Source: Pseudaquabacterium terrae
GTDB lineage: Bacteria > Pseudomonadota > Gammaproteobacteria > Burkholderiales > Burkholderiaceae_C
Assembly (NCBI RefSeq): GCF_013266755.1
Contig: NZ_JABRWJ010000008.1
Span: 186,001 to 250,000 of the forward strand
Length of the DNA: 64,000 nucleotides
Direction of reading: 5' to 3'
Position numbers and translations under genes: made by a program. Below are positions 42,290 through 52,150 of this stretch, piece by piece (position 1 is the first letter of the stretch; every line of letters starts with the position of its first letter). Below the pieces are notes generated by a model. The model did not search any database. It saw nothing but the letters and a program-made list of their open reading frames with translations, and had not been told where the DNA came from.

Positions 42290-43296
42290 AGCGGCTCGCG
42301 ATCCGGCTCGCGCTCGGACTGCTCGGTCTCGCCGCGCTGGCGATCGGCTGGGTCGTCTGGCAGATCAACGATCGGCCGAGCCTCGCGCCGTATGCGGCGC
42401 ACTGGCTGCCCGCCGCGGCGGCGCCCGCCTCCGGTGCAGCCCCCGCCGCGGCGCCGCTGCGCATCACCTTCCTCGGCGTCGCCACCGTGCTGCTCGACGA
42501 CGGCGAGACACCGATCCTGATCGACGGCTTCTTCACGCGGCCCTCGATCGGCCGCGTCGCTTTCGGCCGCGTGGCGCCCGAGCCGGACACCATCCGCCGC
42601 ATGCTCGCCAAGGCCGGGATCAAGCAGCTCGCCGCGGTGATCACCGTGCACTCGCACTACGACCATGCGATGGACACGCCCGAGGTCGCGCAGCAGACCG
42701 GCGCGCTGGTCGTCGGCTCGGCCTCCACCGCCAACGTCGCGCGCGGCTGGGGCCTGCCCGAGGCGCGCATCCGCACCGTCGACGACGGCGACCAGCTGCA
42801 GTTCGGCCGCTGGCGGCTGACCGTGATCGGCTCGCGCCATGCGCCGACCGGCTTTACCGGCGGCAGCATCGACGAGCCGCTGAAGCCCCCGGTGCGTGCG
42901 ACCCGATATGCCGAGGGCGGCAGCTACTCGCTGCTGCTGCGCAACGGCGCGCGCTCGCTGCTGGTGCACGGCTCGGCCGGCTTCGTGCAAGGCAAGCTCG
43001 CGGGCCGTCGCGCCGATGTCGTGCTGCTCGGCGTCGGCGCCGTCGGCAAGCAGGACGACCGCTACCTCGGCCAGTACTGGGCCGAGGTGATCGCGCAGGT
43101 CGGCGCGAAGCGCGTGATCCCGATCCACTGGGACGACTTCACGCTGCCGCTGGACGAGCCGCTGCAGCCCGGTCCGCGCCTGCTCGATGACTTCGACCAC
43201 ACGATGCGCTTCCTGCTCGATGCCGGCCGGCGTGAGCAGGTCGACGTCAAGCTCGCGCCGGCGTGGGTGGCGGTCGATCCCTTCGCGGGCATCTGA
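42286..43296 (+). CDS. Membrane-anchored metallo-beta-lactamase-fold hydrolase (UlaG-like)
   Basis: The 336-aa protein starts at GTG 42286 (GTGA overlap). An N-terminal membrane anchor (LALGLLGLAALAIGWVVWQI) precedes an MBL domain: ITFLGVATVLLDDGETPILI, the zinc motif VHSHYDHAMD, IGSRHAPTG and the late IPIHWDDFTLP. The family (COG2220) includes L-ascorbate-6-phosphate lactonase and N-acyl-phosphatidylethanolamine phospholipase D relatives. The substrate is unknown and the active site probably faces the periplasm. Confidence 0.82.
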   Translation: MKRLAIRLALGLLGLAALAIGWVVWQINDRPSLAPYAAHWLPAAAAPASGAAPAAAPLRITFLGVATVLLDDGETPILIDGFFTRPSIGRVAFGRVAPEPDTIRRMLAKAGIKQLAAVITVHSHYDHAMDTPEVAQQTGALVVGSASTANVARGWGLPEARIRTVDDGDQLQFGRWRLTVIGSRHAPTGFTGGSIDEPLKPPVRATRYAEGGSYSLLLRNGARSLLVHGSAGFVQGKLAGRRADVVLLGVGAVGKQDDRYLGQYWAEVIAQVGAKRVIPIHWDDFTLPLDEPLQPGPRLLDDFDHTMRFLLDAGRREQVDVKLAPAWVAVDPFAGI

Positions 43297-43433
43297 ATCG
43301 GGGGTGAATCGGGAAGGGGCTGTCCCGAAGGCGACACGCCTCTCGGGGCTTTCCCCGGGCGACAGCGCCGCCCGAACACCGCAGCATCGCGGGCACCGGC
43401 GCTGCACCCGACGCGCCGCGGGAGTCCCGCACC

Positions 43434-44309
43434 TTGGCCCTCGTGCAACTGATCATCTCCGGCGTCGCGCTCGGCTGCATCTATGCGTTGATCGCGCTCG
43501 GCTTCGTGCTGATCTACAAGGCCACCGAGACGGTGAACTTCGCGCAGGGCGAGCTGATGATGCTGGGCGCCTTCGCCGGGCTGGTGCTGATCCAGACCGT
43601 CGGCCTGTCGTTCTGGCTCGCGGTACCGCTGGCGGTGATCGCCACGATGGCGCTGGGCGTGGCGCTCGAGCGCGTGGTGATCCGGCCGATCCTCGGCCAG
43701 CCGCAGTTCACGGTCGTGATGCTGACCATCGGCGTCGGCTACCTCGCGCGCGGGCTGATCACGATGATCCCCGACATCGGCTCGACGACCTCGACGCTCG
43801 CGGTGCCCTACCAGGGCCAGGTGTGGAACCTGGGCGGCGCGGTGATCAGCATCGACCAGCTCACGGTGATCGGCACCACCGCCGCGCTGTGCGCGCTGCT
43901 GTACGCGATGTTCCGCTACACCAAGCTCGGCATCGCGATGCAGGCCGCGTCGCAGAACCAGCTCGCCGCGTACTACATGGGCATCCCGGTGCGGCGCCTG
44001 AACGGGCTGGTCTGGGGCCTGTCGGCCGGCGTCGCGGCGCTGGCCGGGCTGCTGCTGGCGCCGATCACCTTCGTGCACGCGAACATGGGCTTCATCGGGC
44101 TGAAGGCCTTTCCGGCGGCGGTCGTCGGTGGTTTCGGCAGCCTGCCCGGCGCCATCGTCGGCGGCCTGATCATCGGCCTGGTCGAGGCCTTCGCCGGCTT
44201 CTACCTGCCCGAGGGCTTCAAGGACATCGCCGCCTACGTCGTCGTGCTGGCAATGCTGGTGATCAAGCCGAACGGCCTGTTCGGCGGCGCCGCGCGCAAG
44301 AAAGTCTGA
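43434..44309 (+). CDS. livH: Branched-chain amino acid-type ABC transporter permease LivH
   Basis: The 291-aa protein starts at TTG 43434 (a GTG at 43443 is an alternative). Multiple helices carry the LivH marks: LIISGVALGCIYALIALGFV, IYKATETVNFAQGELMMLGA, and GLKAFPAAVVGGFGSLPGAI close to the cytoplasmic loop. It pairs with LivM. In this cluster the transporter probably takes up a carboxylic acid that the linked acyl-CoA synthetase then activates. Confidence 0.93.
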   Translation: MALVQLIISGVALGCIYALIALGFVLIYKATETVNFAQGELMMLGAFAGLVLIQTVGLSFWLAVPLAVIATMALGVALERVVIRPILGQPQFTVVMLTIGVGYLARGLITMIPDIGSTTSTLAVPYQGQVWNLGGAVISIDQLTVIGTTAALCALLYAMFRYTKLGIAMQAASQNQLAAYYMGIPVRRLNGLVWGLSAGVAALAGLLLAPITFVHANMGFIGLKAFPAAVVGGFGSLPGAIVGGLIIGLVEAFAGFYLPEGFKDIAAYVVVLAMLVIKPNGLFGGAARKKV

Positions 44310-44320
44310 CCCCCTCATCC

Positions 44321-45397
44321 ATGCACTTCATCTTCAAGACCCGCTACGAGCAGGACATCACGCTGGTGCGCCACGGCGGCCAGGTGTTCTGGTACGGCCT
44401 GCTGATGGCGCTGATGCTCGCCGCGCCGCTGTGGGCCGGCGACTACGGGCTGTCGCAGCTGAGCTTCGTGCTGATCTATGCGATCGCCGGGCTCGGGCTG
44501 ATGGTGCTGTCGGGCTACACCGGGCTGGCGTCGATCGGCCATGCCGCGTTCCTCGGCGTCGGTGCCTACGTCGAGGCCTGGTGCGCGGCGCGCGGCTGGC
44601 CGTTCCCGTTGTCGATGGCCGCGGCGGCGGCGCTGTCGGCGGCGGTCGGCATCGTCGTCGGGCTGCCGGCGCTGCGCGTCAAGGGCATCTACCTGGCGAT
44701 CGCCACGCTGGCCTTCGGCTTCATCGTCGAGGAGGTGCTGGCGCGCTGGGAGAGCGTGACCGGCGGCAATGCCGGCGTGTCGGTCAAGCCGCTGCAGTTC
44801 TTCGGCATCGAGCTCGGCTCGGCCGAGGGCTTCTACTTCGTGGCGCTCGGGCTGTGCGTGCTGGTGACGCTGGGCGTGATGAACCTCTTGCGCTCGGCCA
44901 CCGGCCGCGCCTTCATCGCGATCCGCGATTCGGAGATCTCGGCGCAGAGCATGGGCATCCACCTGGCGCGCTACAAGACGCTGTCCTTCGCGCTGTCGGC
45001 AGCCATCGTCGGGCTGGCCGGCACGCTCTACGCGCACCAGCTGCGCTTCATCTCGCCGGACCAGTTCGGCATCCTGCAGTCGATCGACCTGCTGCTGCTG
45101 GTCGTCGTCGGCGGCCTCGGCTCGATCCACGGTGCCTTCCTCGGCGCCATTTTCCTGATCGCGATGCCGCAGATGATCGCCGTCGCCAAGGACTGGCTGC
45201 CGGCGGCGATCGGCCAGGCCAGCGGCCTGCAGGCGGTGGTGTACGGCGCGGTGCTGATGAGCTTCGTGCTGTTCGAGCCGATGGGCCTGTACGGGCGCTG
45301 GCTGAAGGTGCGCACCTGGCTGCAGCTGTTCCCGTTCTATCGGCGCGGGATGTTCAAGCGCCAGAAGTCCTACACGAAATCGGAGCGCCTGAAGTGA
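44321..45397 (+). CDS. livM: Branched-chain amino acid-type ABC transporter permease LivM
   Basis: The protein is 358 aa from ATG 44321. LivM features include [60 protein letters not shown] with the EAA-type loop, and [20 protein letters not shown]. The basic C-terminal tail ([18 protein letters not shown]) reaches into the cytoplasm. Its stop overlaps the LivG start (GTGA). Confidence 0.93.
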   Translation: MHFIFKTRYEQDITLVRHGGQVFWYGLLMALMLAAPLWAGDYGLSQLSFVLIYAIAGLGLMVLSGYTGLASIGHAAFLGVGAYVEAWCAARGWPFPLSMAAAAALSAAVGIVVGLPALRVKGIYLAIATLAFGFIVEEVLARWESVTGGNAGVSVKPLQFFGIELGSAEGFYFVALGLCVLVTLGVMNLLRSATGRAFIAIRDSEISAQSMGIHLARYKTLSFALSAAIVGLAGTLYAHQLRFISPDQFGILQSIDLLLLVVVGGLGSIHGAFLGAIFLIAMPQMIAVAKDWLPAAIGQASGLQAVVYGAVLMSFVLFEPMGLYGRWLKVRTWLQLFPFYRRGMFKRQKSYTKSERLK

Positions 45398-46209
45398 GCG
45401 ACATCCTGCTGACCGCCCAGGAAATCAGCGTGCGCTTCGGCGGCGTGCTGGCCGTCAACAAGGTCAGCTTCGACGTCCGACGCGGCGAGGTCTTCACGCT
45501 GATCGGCCCGAACGGTGCCGGCAAGACGACGGTGTTCAACCTGATCAGCCGGATCTACACCCCGACGCAAGGCACGCTCACTTTCGAAGGCACTCCGCTG
45601 CTGACGCAGCCGCCGCATGCGATCGCGACGATGGGCATCGCGCGCACCTTCCAGAACATCGAGCTGTTCGAGCACGCCACGGTGCTGCAGAACCTGCTGA
45701 TCGGCCACCACATCCACCGCGGCGCGGGCTTCTGGAGCAACCTGCTGCACACGCCGGCCACGCGCGCCGCCGAGATCGCCGCGCGCCAGCGCGCCGAGGA
45801 GGTCATCGAGCTGCTCGATCTGCAGCACCACCGCGACGCCTTCGTCGCCGGGCTGCCGTACGGCGTGCGCAAGGTGGTCGAGCTCGGGCGCGCGCTGGCC
45901 ACGGGTCCGAAGCTGCTGCTGCTGGACGAACCGTCGTCGGGCCTGAACGTCGAGGAGACCGAGGACATGGCCTGGTGGATCCAGGACATCCGCAGCGAGC
46001 TCGGCATCACCGTGCTGATGGTCGAGCACGACATGAGCCTGGTCTCGCGCGTGTCCGACCGCGTGCTGGCGATGAACCAGGGCGAGGTGCTGGCGCTCGG
46101 CACGCCGGCCGAGGTGCAGGCCCATCCCGGCGTCATCGAGGCCTACCTCGGCTCGGTCGACGACCTGTCGTCGATGCGCCGGCCGAGCGAAGAGAGGAAA
46201 GCCGCATGA
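45394..46209 (+). CDS. livG: Branched-chain amino acid-type ABC transporter ATPase LivG
   Basis: The 271-aa protein starts at GTG 45394. It has Walker A (GPNGAGKTT), the LivG phrase [20 protein letters not shown], a signature region degenerate at [16 protein letters not shown] where the usual LSxGQ is replaced by LPYGV, and Walker B with [12 protein letters not shown]. The altered signature is common in LivG proteins. It acts with LivF and is coupled by ATGA to it. Confidence 0.93.
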   Translation: MSDILLTAQEISVRFGGVLAVNKVSFDVRRGEVFTLIGPNGAGKTTVFNLISRIYTPTQGTLTFEGTPLLTQPPHAIATMGIARTFQNIELFEHATVLQNLLIGHHIHRGAGFWSNLLHTPATRAAEIAARQRAEEVIELLDLQHHRDAFVAGLPYGVRKVVELGRALATGPKLLLLDEPSSGLNVEETEDMAWWIQDIRSELGITVLMVEHDMSLVSRVSDRVLAMNQGEVLALGTPAEVQAHPGVIEAYLGSVDDLSSMRRPSEERKAA

Positions 46210-46991
46210 GCGCCGCCGACACGCCGCCGCTGCTGGCGCTGGCCAACGTCGAGAGCGCCTACGGCCCGATCAAGGCGATCCGCGGCATCAGCCTGCGCGT
46301 GCGCCCGCAGGAGGTCGTCACCGTGCTCGGCAGCAACGGCGCCGGCAAGAGCACCATCCTGAAGACCATCTCCGGCGTGCTCGACCCGACGCGCGGCACC
46401 GTGCGCTTCAAGGACGAGGACATCACCGCCCACGATCCGGCCGAGATCGTCAAGCGCGGCCTGGTGCACGTGCCCGAGGGGCGCGAGGTGTTTCCGCTGC
46501 TGTCGGTGCACGACAACCTGATGATGGGCGCCTACACGCGCTCCGACCGCGACGGCGTTGCGAAGGACCTGGAGCAGGTCTACCGCTACTTCCCGATCCT
46601 GCGCGAGCGCCAGAAGCAGGATGCCGGGCTGCTCTCCGGCGGCCAGCAGCAGATGCTGGCGATCAGCCGCGCGCTGATGGCCGCGCCGACGCTGATGCTG
46701 CTGGACGAGCCGAGCCTGGGGCTGAGTCCGAAGCTGACGCGCGAGATCTTCGAGATCGTCGTGCGCATCAACCGCGAGCGCGGCACGACGATCCTGCTGG
46801 TCGAGCAGAACGCGCACATGGCGCTGAATGCCGCCGACTTCGGCTACGTGCTGGAGAACGGCCGCATCGTGATGGAAGACACCTGCGACCGCCTGCGCGA
46901 GAAGGAAGACATCCGCGAGTTCTACCTCGGGATGAAGGAGGCCGGCGTGCGCGGCGAACGGCGCTGGAAGAAGAAGAAGACATGGAGATGA
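46206..46991 (+). CDS. livF: Branched-chain amino acid-type ABC transporter ATPase LivF
   Basis: The 261-aa protein has Walker A (GSNGAGKST), signature LLSGGQQQMLAISRALM, and Walker B (LMLLDEPSLGLSP). LivF marks include GRGLVHVPEG-like RGLVHVPEGREVFPLLSVHD. A lysine-rich tail (RRWKKKKTWR) ends the protein. The gene runs up against the acyl-CoA synthetase start, so the two are cotranscribed. Confidence 0.93.
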   Translation: MSAADTPPLLALANVESAYGPIKAIRGISLRVRPQEVVTVLGSNGAGKSTILKTISGVLDPTRGTVRFKDEDITAHDPAEIVKRGLVHVPEGREVFPLLSVHDNLMMGAYTRSDRDGVAKDLEQVYRYFPILRERQKQDAGLLSGGQQQMLAISRALMAAPTLMLLDEPSLGLSPKLTREIFEIVVRINRERGTTILLVEQNAHMALNAADFGYVLENGRIVMEDTCDRLREKEDIREFYLGMKEAGVRGERRWKKKKTWR

Positions 46992-47005
46992 CCGAAGGAG
47001 CTCGC

Positions 47006-48883
47006 ATGGCCGCCTCGCGCATCGTCAAGACCGACCGCCCCGGCTGGGTGCCGGCGCAGCTGCCCTTCGACACCGTGCCGAAGATGTTCTGGCACCGCGT
47101 CGCCGAGCACGGCGACGCGGTGATGATGCGGCAGAAGGATCTGGGTCTGTGGCGCGCCTACAGCTGGCGTGAGGTGGCGCAGATCGTGCGCGAGATCGGC
47201 GCCGGCCTCGTCAGCCTGGGCTTCGCGCCCGGCGAGGTGATCTCGGTGCTCGCCAACACCTGCCGCGAATGGGTCTGGGCCGACCTGGCCGGCCAGAGCA
47301 TGGGCGGCGTCGTCAACGGCATCTATCCCACCGATGCGCCGGCGCAGGTGGAGTACCTGTGCAGCGATTCCGGCACCGTCTACCTGTTCGTCGAGGACGA
47401 CGAGCAACTGGACAAGCTGCTCGAGGTGCGCGAGCGGCTGCCCAAGCTGCGCCGCGTCATCGTCTTCGACATGGAAGGCCTGTCGCGGCTGGAGGACCCG
47501 ATGGTCATCAGCCTCGAGGCGCTGCGCACGCTCGGCCGCGAGCAGCTCGCGCTGCACCCCGAGCTGCTCGAGGAGCGGCTGAAGAGCCGCGGCCCGGACG
47601 ACCTGGCGGTGCTGGTCTACACCTCGGGCACCACCGGGCGGCCGAAGGGCGCGATGCTGAAGCACCGCAACATCATGGCGTCGATGGCCGCCGCGCAGGG
47701 GGCGGCCTTCGAAGGCCTGCCCGAAGGCGGCGAACGTGTCGCTTTCCTGCCGCTGTGCCACATCGCGGAGCGCAACTTCGGCGAGTACCTGGCGATCCTG
47801 CGCAGCTCGGTGATCAATTTCGTCGAGAACCCGGAGACGGTGTTCGAGAACCTGCGCGAGGTGCAGCCGCATGCCTTTCTCGCGGTGCCGCGGGTCTGGG
47901 AGAAGCTGTATTCGAGCGTCGCGATCACCATCAAGGAAGCCGGCCGCCTGCAGCAGCTGGCCTACGGCTGGGCGATCGGCACCGGCATGGCCGTCGCGCG
48001 CCACACCGAGGCCGGCACGCCGCCCGGCGGATGGCTGAAGCTGCAGCACGCGCTCGCGAAGCTGCTGGTACTGAACAACGTGCGGCGCATGGTCGGCCTG
48101 TCGCGCGTGCAGCTGGCCTTGACCGGCGCGGCGCCGATCTCGCCCGAGCTGATCCGCTGGTACCACGCGCTCGGCGTGCCGATGCGCGAGGTCTGGGGCA
48201 TGACCGAGACCACCGGCACCGGCACCGTCTCGCCGCGCGATGCGGTGAAGTTCGGCAGCATCGGCATGCCCGGCCCCGGCATCGAAATGCGCATTTCCGA
48301 GCAGGGCGAGATCCTGCTGCGCGGCCCCGGCGTCTTCGCGGGTTATCTGAACCAGCCCGAGAAGACCGCCGAGACGATCGACGCCGACGGCTGGCTGCAC
48401 ACCGGCGACGTCGGCCGCGTCGACGACGCCGGCTACTTCTACATCACCGACCGGATGAAGGACATCATCATCACCGCCGGCGGCAAGAACGTGACGCCCT
48501 CGGAATGGGAGAACCAGCTGAAGTTCAGCCCCTACGTCACCGATGCGGTGGTCATCGGCGACAAGCGGCCGTACCTCGCCTGCCTGGTGATGATCGACCA
48601 GGAGAACGTCGAGCGCTGGGCGCTCGACCGCAACGTGCAGTTCTCCGACTACAAGAGCCTGACCCGCGCGCCCGAGGTCATCGAGCTGATCTCGGCCGAG
48701 ATCGAGAAGATCAACAAGCAGTTCGCCCGCGTCGAGCAGATCAAGCAGTTCCGGCTGATCGAGAACCGGCTGACCGTCGAGGACGAGGAGCTGACGCCGA
48801 CGATGAAGTTGAAGCGCGCACTGGTCAATCGCAAGTACGCGGATTTGATCGAGTCGATGTACGCGGCGAAGGCGGCCGCCTAG
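47006..48883 (+). CDS. Long-chain/aryl acyl-CoA synthetase (AMP-forming)
   Basis: The 625-aa protein starts at ATG 47006, chosen for GAAGGAG; ATG 46982 overlapping livF is also in frame. Motifs are AMP-binding VLVYTSGTTGRPKGAMLKHR, EVWGMTETTGTG, the hinge WLHTGDVGRVDDAGYFYITD, and RMKDIIITAGGKNVTPSEWE with the catalytic lysine region in the C-terminal domain. It belongs to the FadD15-like group often linked to Liv transporters. It activates the imported acid to a CoA ester. Confidence 0.9.
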   Translation: MAASRIVKTDRPGWVPAQLPFDTVPKMFWHRVAEHGDAVMMRQKDLGLWRAYSWREVAQIVREIGAGLVSLGFAPGEVISVLANTCREWVWADLAGQSMGGVVNGIYPTDAPAQVEYLCSDSGTVYLFVEDDEQLDKLLEVRERLPKLRRVIVFDMEGLSRLEDPMVISLEALRTLGREQLALHPELLEERLKSRGPDDLAVLVYTSGTTGRPKGAMLKHRNIMASMAAAQGAAFEGLPEGGERVAFLPLCHIAERNFGEYLAILRSSVINFVENPETVFENLREVQPHAFLAVPRVWEKLYSSVAITIKEAGRLQQLAYGWAIGTGMAVARHTEAGTPPGGWLKLQHALAKLLVLNNVRRMVGLSRVQLALTGAAPISPELIRWYHALGVPMREVWGMTETTGTGTVSPRDAVKFGSIGMPGPGIEMRISEQGEILLRGPGVFAGYLNQPEKTAETIDADGWLHTGDVGRVDDAGYFYITDRMKDIIITAGGKNVTPSEWENQLKFSPYVTDAVVIGDKRPYLACLVMIDQENVERWALDRNVQFSDYKSLTRAPEVIELISAEIEKINKQFARVEQIKQFRLIENRLTVEDEELTPTMKLKRALVNRKYADLIESMYAAKAAA

Positions 48884-48886
48884 GAA

Positions 48887-50410
48887 TCAGGCGCGCCGCG
48901 GCGAGACCCAGCGCGCGAGCAACTCGAACAGGCCCTGCGTCAGCAGCGCCAGCGCCGCCGCCGGCAGTGCGCCGGCCAGCAGCGTCGGATGGTCGTTCAG
49001 TGCCAGCCCGGTGGCGATGCGCTCGCCATAGCCGCCGGCGCCGATGAAGGCGGCGATCGTCGCGGTGCCGACGGTGATCACCGCGGCGGTCTTGACGCCG
49101 GCCAGGATCACCGGCAAGGCCAGCGGCAGGTCGACGAGGCGAAAGCGCTGCCAGCGGCTGAAGCCGAGCGCGGTGCCCGCGGCGCGCAAGCCCGCCGGCA
49201 CCTGCGTCAGCCCCGTGCAGGTGTTGCGCACGATCGGCAGCAACGCATACAGCGCCAGCGCCACCAGCGCCGGCACGGTGCCGATGCGGCCCAGCAGGGG
49301 AATCAGCGCGGCGAAGAGCGCCAACGACGGCACCGTCTGCAGCAGGCCGACCAGCGCCATCACCGCGTGTTCCAGCCGCGGCAGCGCTGCCGCCAGCGCG
49401 CCCAGCGGCAGGCCGATCAGACAGGCCACGCCGACGGCGACCAGCACCAGCACGACGTGCTCGCGTGTGAGCCGGCCCAGGTCGTCGGCGAACAGGCGCT
49501 CGCCGAAGCCTTGGCTGGCTCTGACGCCTGGTGAAGGCGAGGGCGCCGCCGCGAGGAAGTCGCGCGCGATCGCCGCGAACGACTGCCCGCGCAGCTCGGC
49601 ATCACCGTTGAGCCGAATCATGGCTGCCTCGTCGATGCGCCCCTCGAGCGCGCTGATCGCCTTCCAGGCCGCCGGCAACCGCTGCGGCAGGTCCAGTCGG
49701 TACAGCAGCACCGCGTCATAGCGTGGGAAGTACGCGGCATCATCGGCCAGCACCTTCAGCCCGAGCGCGGCGATCTTCGCGTCGGTCGAGTAGATGTCCA
49801 TCACGTCGATGCGCCCGGCAGCGAGCGCCTCGTAGGCGATGCCGTGGTCGATGCCGGTGGGCTTGTGCGGCAGCCGGTAGCGCGCGGCCAGGCCCGGCCA
49901 GCCGTCGGCGCGGCCGATGAATTCATGCGACAGCCCGAAGGTCAACGCCGGATGGCGCGCCAGGTCGGACAGCTTCGTCAGGCCCAGCCGCTGCGCCGCG
50001 TCGCCGCGCAGCGCCAGCGCGTAGCCGTTCTGGAAACCGAAGGGCACGGCGATGCCGAAGCCCTGCGCTTCGAGCGCCTTGCGCATCTTGCCCAAGTCGG
50101 TCGGCTTCGGATTCTTCAGGATCTCGGCATCGATCGTGCCGAGGTACTCGGGGTAGACGTCGATCGCGCCGGCCTTCAGCGCACCGAACACCACCGCCGT
50201 GTTGCCCAGGCCCTGGCGATGCTCGACCGCGCCGGCATGTGGCCGCGCCGCGTGCGCGACGATCTCGCCGAGGATGTACGACTCGGTGAAGCGCTTCGAG
50301 CCGACGACGAGGCGTTCGCCGTCGGCGGCCGCCGCGGGTCCGGCCATCAGCACGACGAGCAGCGCGGCGAGCGCGCGCCGCACCGATCCGATCGTTGGCC
50401 TGCTTCGCAT
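48887..50410 (-). CDS. Osmoprotectant-type ABC transporter: binding protein fused to permease
   Basis: The protein is 507 aa from ATG 50410 (GGAAGAG upstream; ATG 50425 is also in frame). A signal peptide (RRALAALLVVLMAGPAAAAD) leads to an OpuAC/ProX-like binding domain (LVVGSKRFTESYILGEIVAH, then VYPEYLGTIDAEIL) over about residues 25-285. A BPD_transp_1 permease follows (LIGLPLGALAAALPRLEHAV, GTATIAAFIGAGGYGERIAT). The usual family order is permease first; here the binding domain comes first, inside one chain. No ATPase gene lies next to it. Quaternary amines are the likely ligands, but ergothioneine-type ligands also occur in related fusions. Confidence 0.87.
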   Translation of the reverse strand: MRSRPTIGSVRRALAALLVVLMAGPAAAADGERLVVGSKRFTESYILGEIVAHAARPHAGAVEHRQGLGNTAVVFGALKAGAIDVYPEYLGTIDAEILKNPKPTDLGKMRKALEAQGFGIAVPFGFQNGYALALRGDAAQRLGLTKLSDLARHPALTFGLSHEFIGRADGWPGLAARYRLPHKPTGIDHGIAYEALAAGRIDVMDIYSTDAKIAALGLKVLADDAAYFPRYDAVLLYRLDLPQRLPAAWKAISALEGRIDEAAMIRLNGDAELRGQSFAAIARDFLAAAPSPSPGVRASQGFGERLFADDLGRLTREHVVLVLVAVGVACLIGLPLGALAAALPRLEHAVMALVGLLQTVPSLALFAALIPLLGRIGTVPALVALALYALLPIVRNTCTGLTQVPAGLRAAGTALGFSRWQRFRLVDLPLALPVILAGVKTAAVITVGTATIAAFIGAGGYGERIATGLALNDHPTLLAGALPAAALALLTQGLFELLARWVSPRRA

Positions 50411-50425
50411 GAAGGCTCTTCCCAT

Positions 50426-50576
50426 GTGGCCCCCAAGCCGCCTTCGGCGTCGGCCCCCCGAGGGGGCGCACCCGCCTTGGGGCGGCCCGGCGGCGGGTCT
50501 TGAATGCGCGCCGATTCTGCACGAGCTCCGGCTGTGGTCCACTTGGCGGGTCCCGGTTTGATTGAGTTCTGAAGCA
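50426..50576. repeat. Intergenic GC palindromes
   Basis: The gap between the divergent transporter and paaH-like genes holds GGCCCCCCGAGGGGGC and CCAAGCCGCCTTCGGCG/CGCCTTGGGGCGGCCC repeats typical of dispersed Burkholderiales intergenic elements. Both promoters must also lie here; none is clear. Confidence 0.5.
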
Positions 50577-52124
50577 ATGAGCACCCTGTCCCTCGACACC
50601 CCTCTCCTCGTCATCGGCGCCGGCATCATGGGCGCCGGCATCGCACAGGTCGCCGCGCAGGCCGGCCATCCGGTGTGGCTGTACGACCTGCGCGAAGGCG
50701 CCGCGGCGCAGGCGCTGGACAAGCTGGCCGGCGGCCTGCAGGCGCTCGAAGCCAAGGGCAAGCTGGCCGCGGGCCAGGCGCAGGCGATCGCTGCGCGCAT
50801 CCGCGTCGCCGGTACGCTCGAGGACGCTGCCGGCGCCGGGCTGGTGGTCGAGGCGATCGTCGAGAACGTGGGCGCCAAGCGCTCGCTGTTCGCGCAGCTC
50901 GAGGGCTTGCTGTCGCCCGACGCGATCCTGGCGACGAACACCTCGTCGATCTCGATCACCGCGATCGCGCAGGGCCTGAAGCGGCCGCGCCAGGTCGTCG
51001 GCATGCACTTCTTCAATCCGGTGCCGTTGATGAAGCTGGTCGAAGTGGTGTCGGGGCTGGAAACCGCACCCGCGGTTGCGGAAGCGATCCACGCGCTCGC
51101 CAGTGCCTGGGGAAAGACGGCGGTGCACGCCCGCTCGACCCCCGGCTTCATCGTCAACCGCATCGCGCGGCCGTACTACGCCGAGACCTGGGCGCTGCTG
51201 CAGGAGCAGGCGGCGACGCCGGCGGCGATCGATGCGGCGCTGCGCGGCGCGGGCTTTCGCATGGGACCGTGCGAGCTGATGGACCTGATCGGCCACGACA
51301 CCAACCTGGCGGTCACCGAATCGGTGTACCAGGCCAACTACGGCGACAAGCGCTTCCAGCCCTCGCTGCTGCAGCGCGAGCTCGTCGATGGCGGCCTGCT
51401 CGGACGCAAGAGCGGGCGCGGCTTCTACGACCACGCGGCCGGTGCCGCGACGCCGGTGCTGAACGCCGCACCGACGGCGCCCGTGACAGGCCCGGTCGAG
51501 GTCCATGGCGGCTGCGCCTTCGCGCAGCGCCTGGCCGACGGCCTGCGCGCTGCCGGCATCACCGTCGAGCAGGACATCGGCGCGCCCACCGTCGGCCTGC
51601 GCTGGGCCACCGGCCGGCTCGAGGTCACCGACGGCCGGCCGGCGCTGCAGCGCGCAGCGGAGGCCGGCGTCGCCGACAGCGCGGTGTTCGACTGGGTCGT
51701 CGCCGACCCGGCCGCCGGCGTGCGCGGCGCATTGGCCTTCGCGGTCGCGCCGAGTGCGTCGGACAGCTTTGCCGCGCAGGCCGCCGGCCTGCTGGCGGCG
51801 CTCGGCTGGCAGCCGCTGCGCGTCGCCGATGCGCCGGGGCTGATCGTCGCGCGCACGATTGCCATGCTGATCAACGAAGCCGCCGATGCGGTGCAGCAGG
51901 CCGTCTGCGCGCCCGACGCCGCCGACGCGGCGATGAAGCTCGGCGTCGGTTATCCGGCCGGACCGTTCGAGTGGCTGCAGCGGGTCGGCGTCGGGCCGGT
52001 CGTCGAGCTGCTCGACCGGCTCGACCAGCACTATCGCGGCGAACGCTACCGCGTCAGCCCGTGGCTGCGCCGGGCGCACTGGCAGGCGCGTGCGCCGCAG
52101 TCGCCTGCGCGTCACGCTGGCTGA
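50577..52124 (+). CDS. paaH: 3-hydroxyacyl-CoA dehydrogenase, PaaH-like
   Basis: The protein is 515 aa from ATG 50577. An N-terminal NAD fold (LLVIGAGIMGAGIAQVAAQA) is followed by the catalytic phrase RQVVGMHFFNPVPLMKLVEV, TPGFIVNRIARPYYAETWAL and a C-terminal duplicated 3HCDH domain (ADAAMKLGVGYPAGPFEWLQ). The double C-terminal domain and length fit PaaH, which oxidises 3-hydroxyadipyl-CoA in phenylacetate degradation. It heads a three-gene run with an MBL hydrolase and a crotonase. Confidence 0.85.
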   Translation: MSTLSLDTPLLVIGAGIMGAGIAQVAAQAGHPVWLYDLREGAAAQALDKLAGGLQALEAKGKLAAGQAQAIAARIRVAGTLEDAAGAGLVVEAIVENVGAKRSLFAQLEGLLSPDAILATNTSSISITAIAQGLKRPRQVVGMHFFNPVPLMKLVEVVSGLETAPAVAEAIHALASAWGKTAVHARSTPGFIVNRIARPYYAETWALLQEQAATPAAIDAALRGAGFRMGPCELMDLIGHDTNLAVTESVYQANYGDKRFQPSLLQRELVDGGLLGRKSGRGFYDHAAGAATPVLNAAPTAPVTGPVEVHGGCAFAQRLADGLRAAGITVEQDIGAPTVGLRWATGRLEVTDGRPALQRAAEAGVADSAVFDWVVADPAAGVRGALAFAVAPSASDSFAAQAAGLLAALGWQPLRVADAPGLIVARTIAMLINEAADAVQQAVCAPDAADAAMKLGVGYPAGPFEWLQRVGVGPVVELLDRLDQHYRGERYRVSPWLRRAHWQARAPQSPARHAG

Positions 52125-52150
52125 AGGGCCTGCCCGCAGAATCGAAGCCC

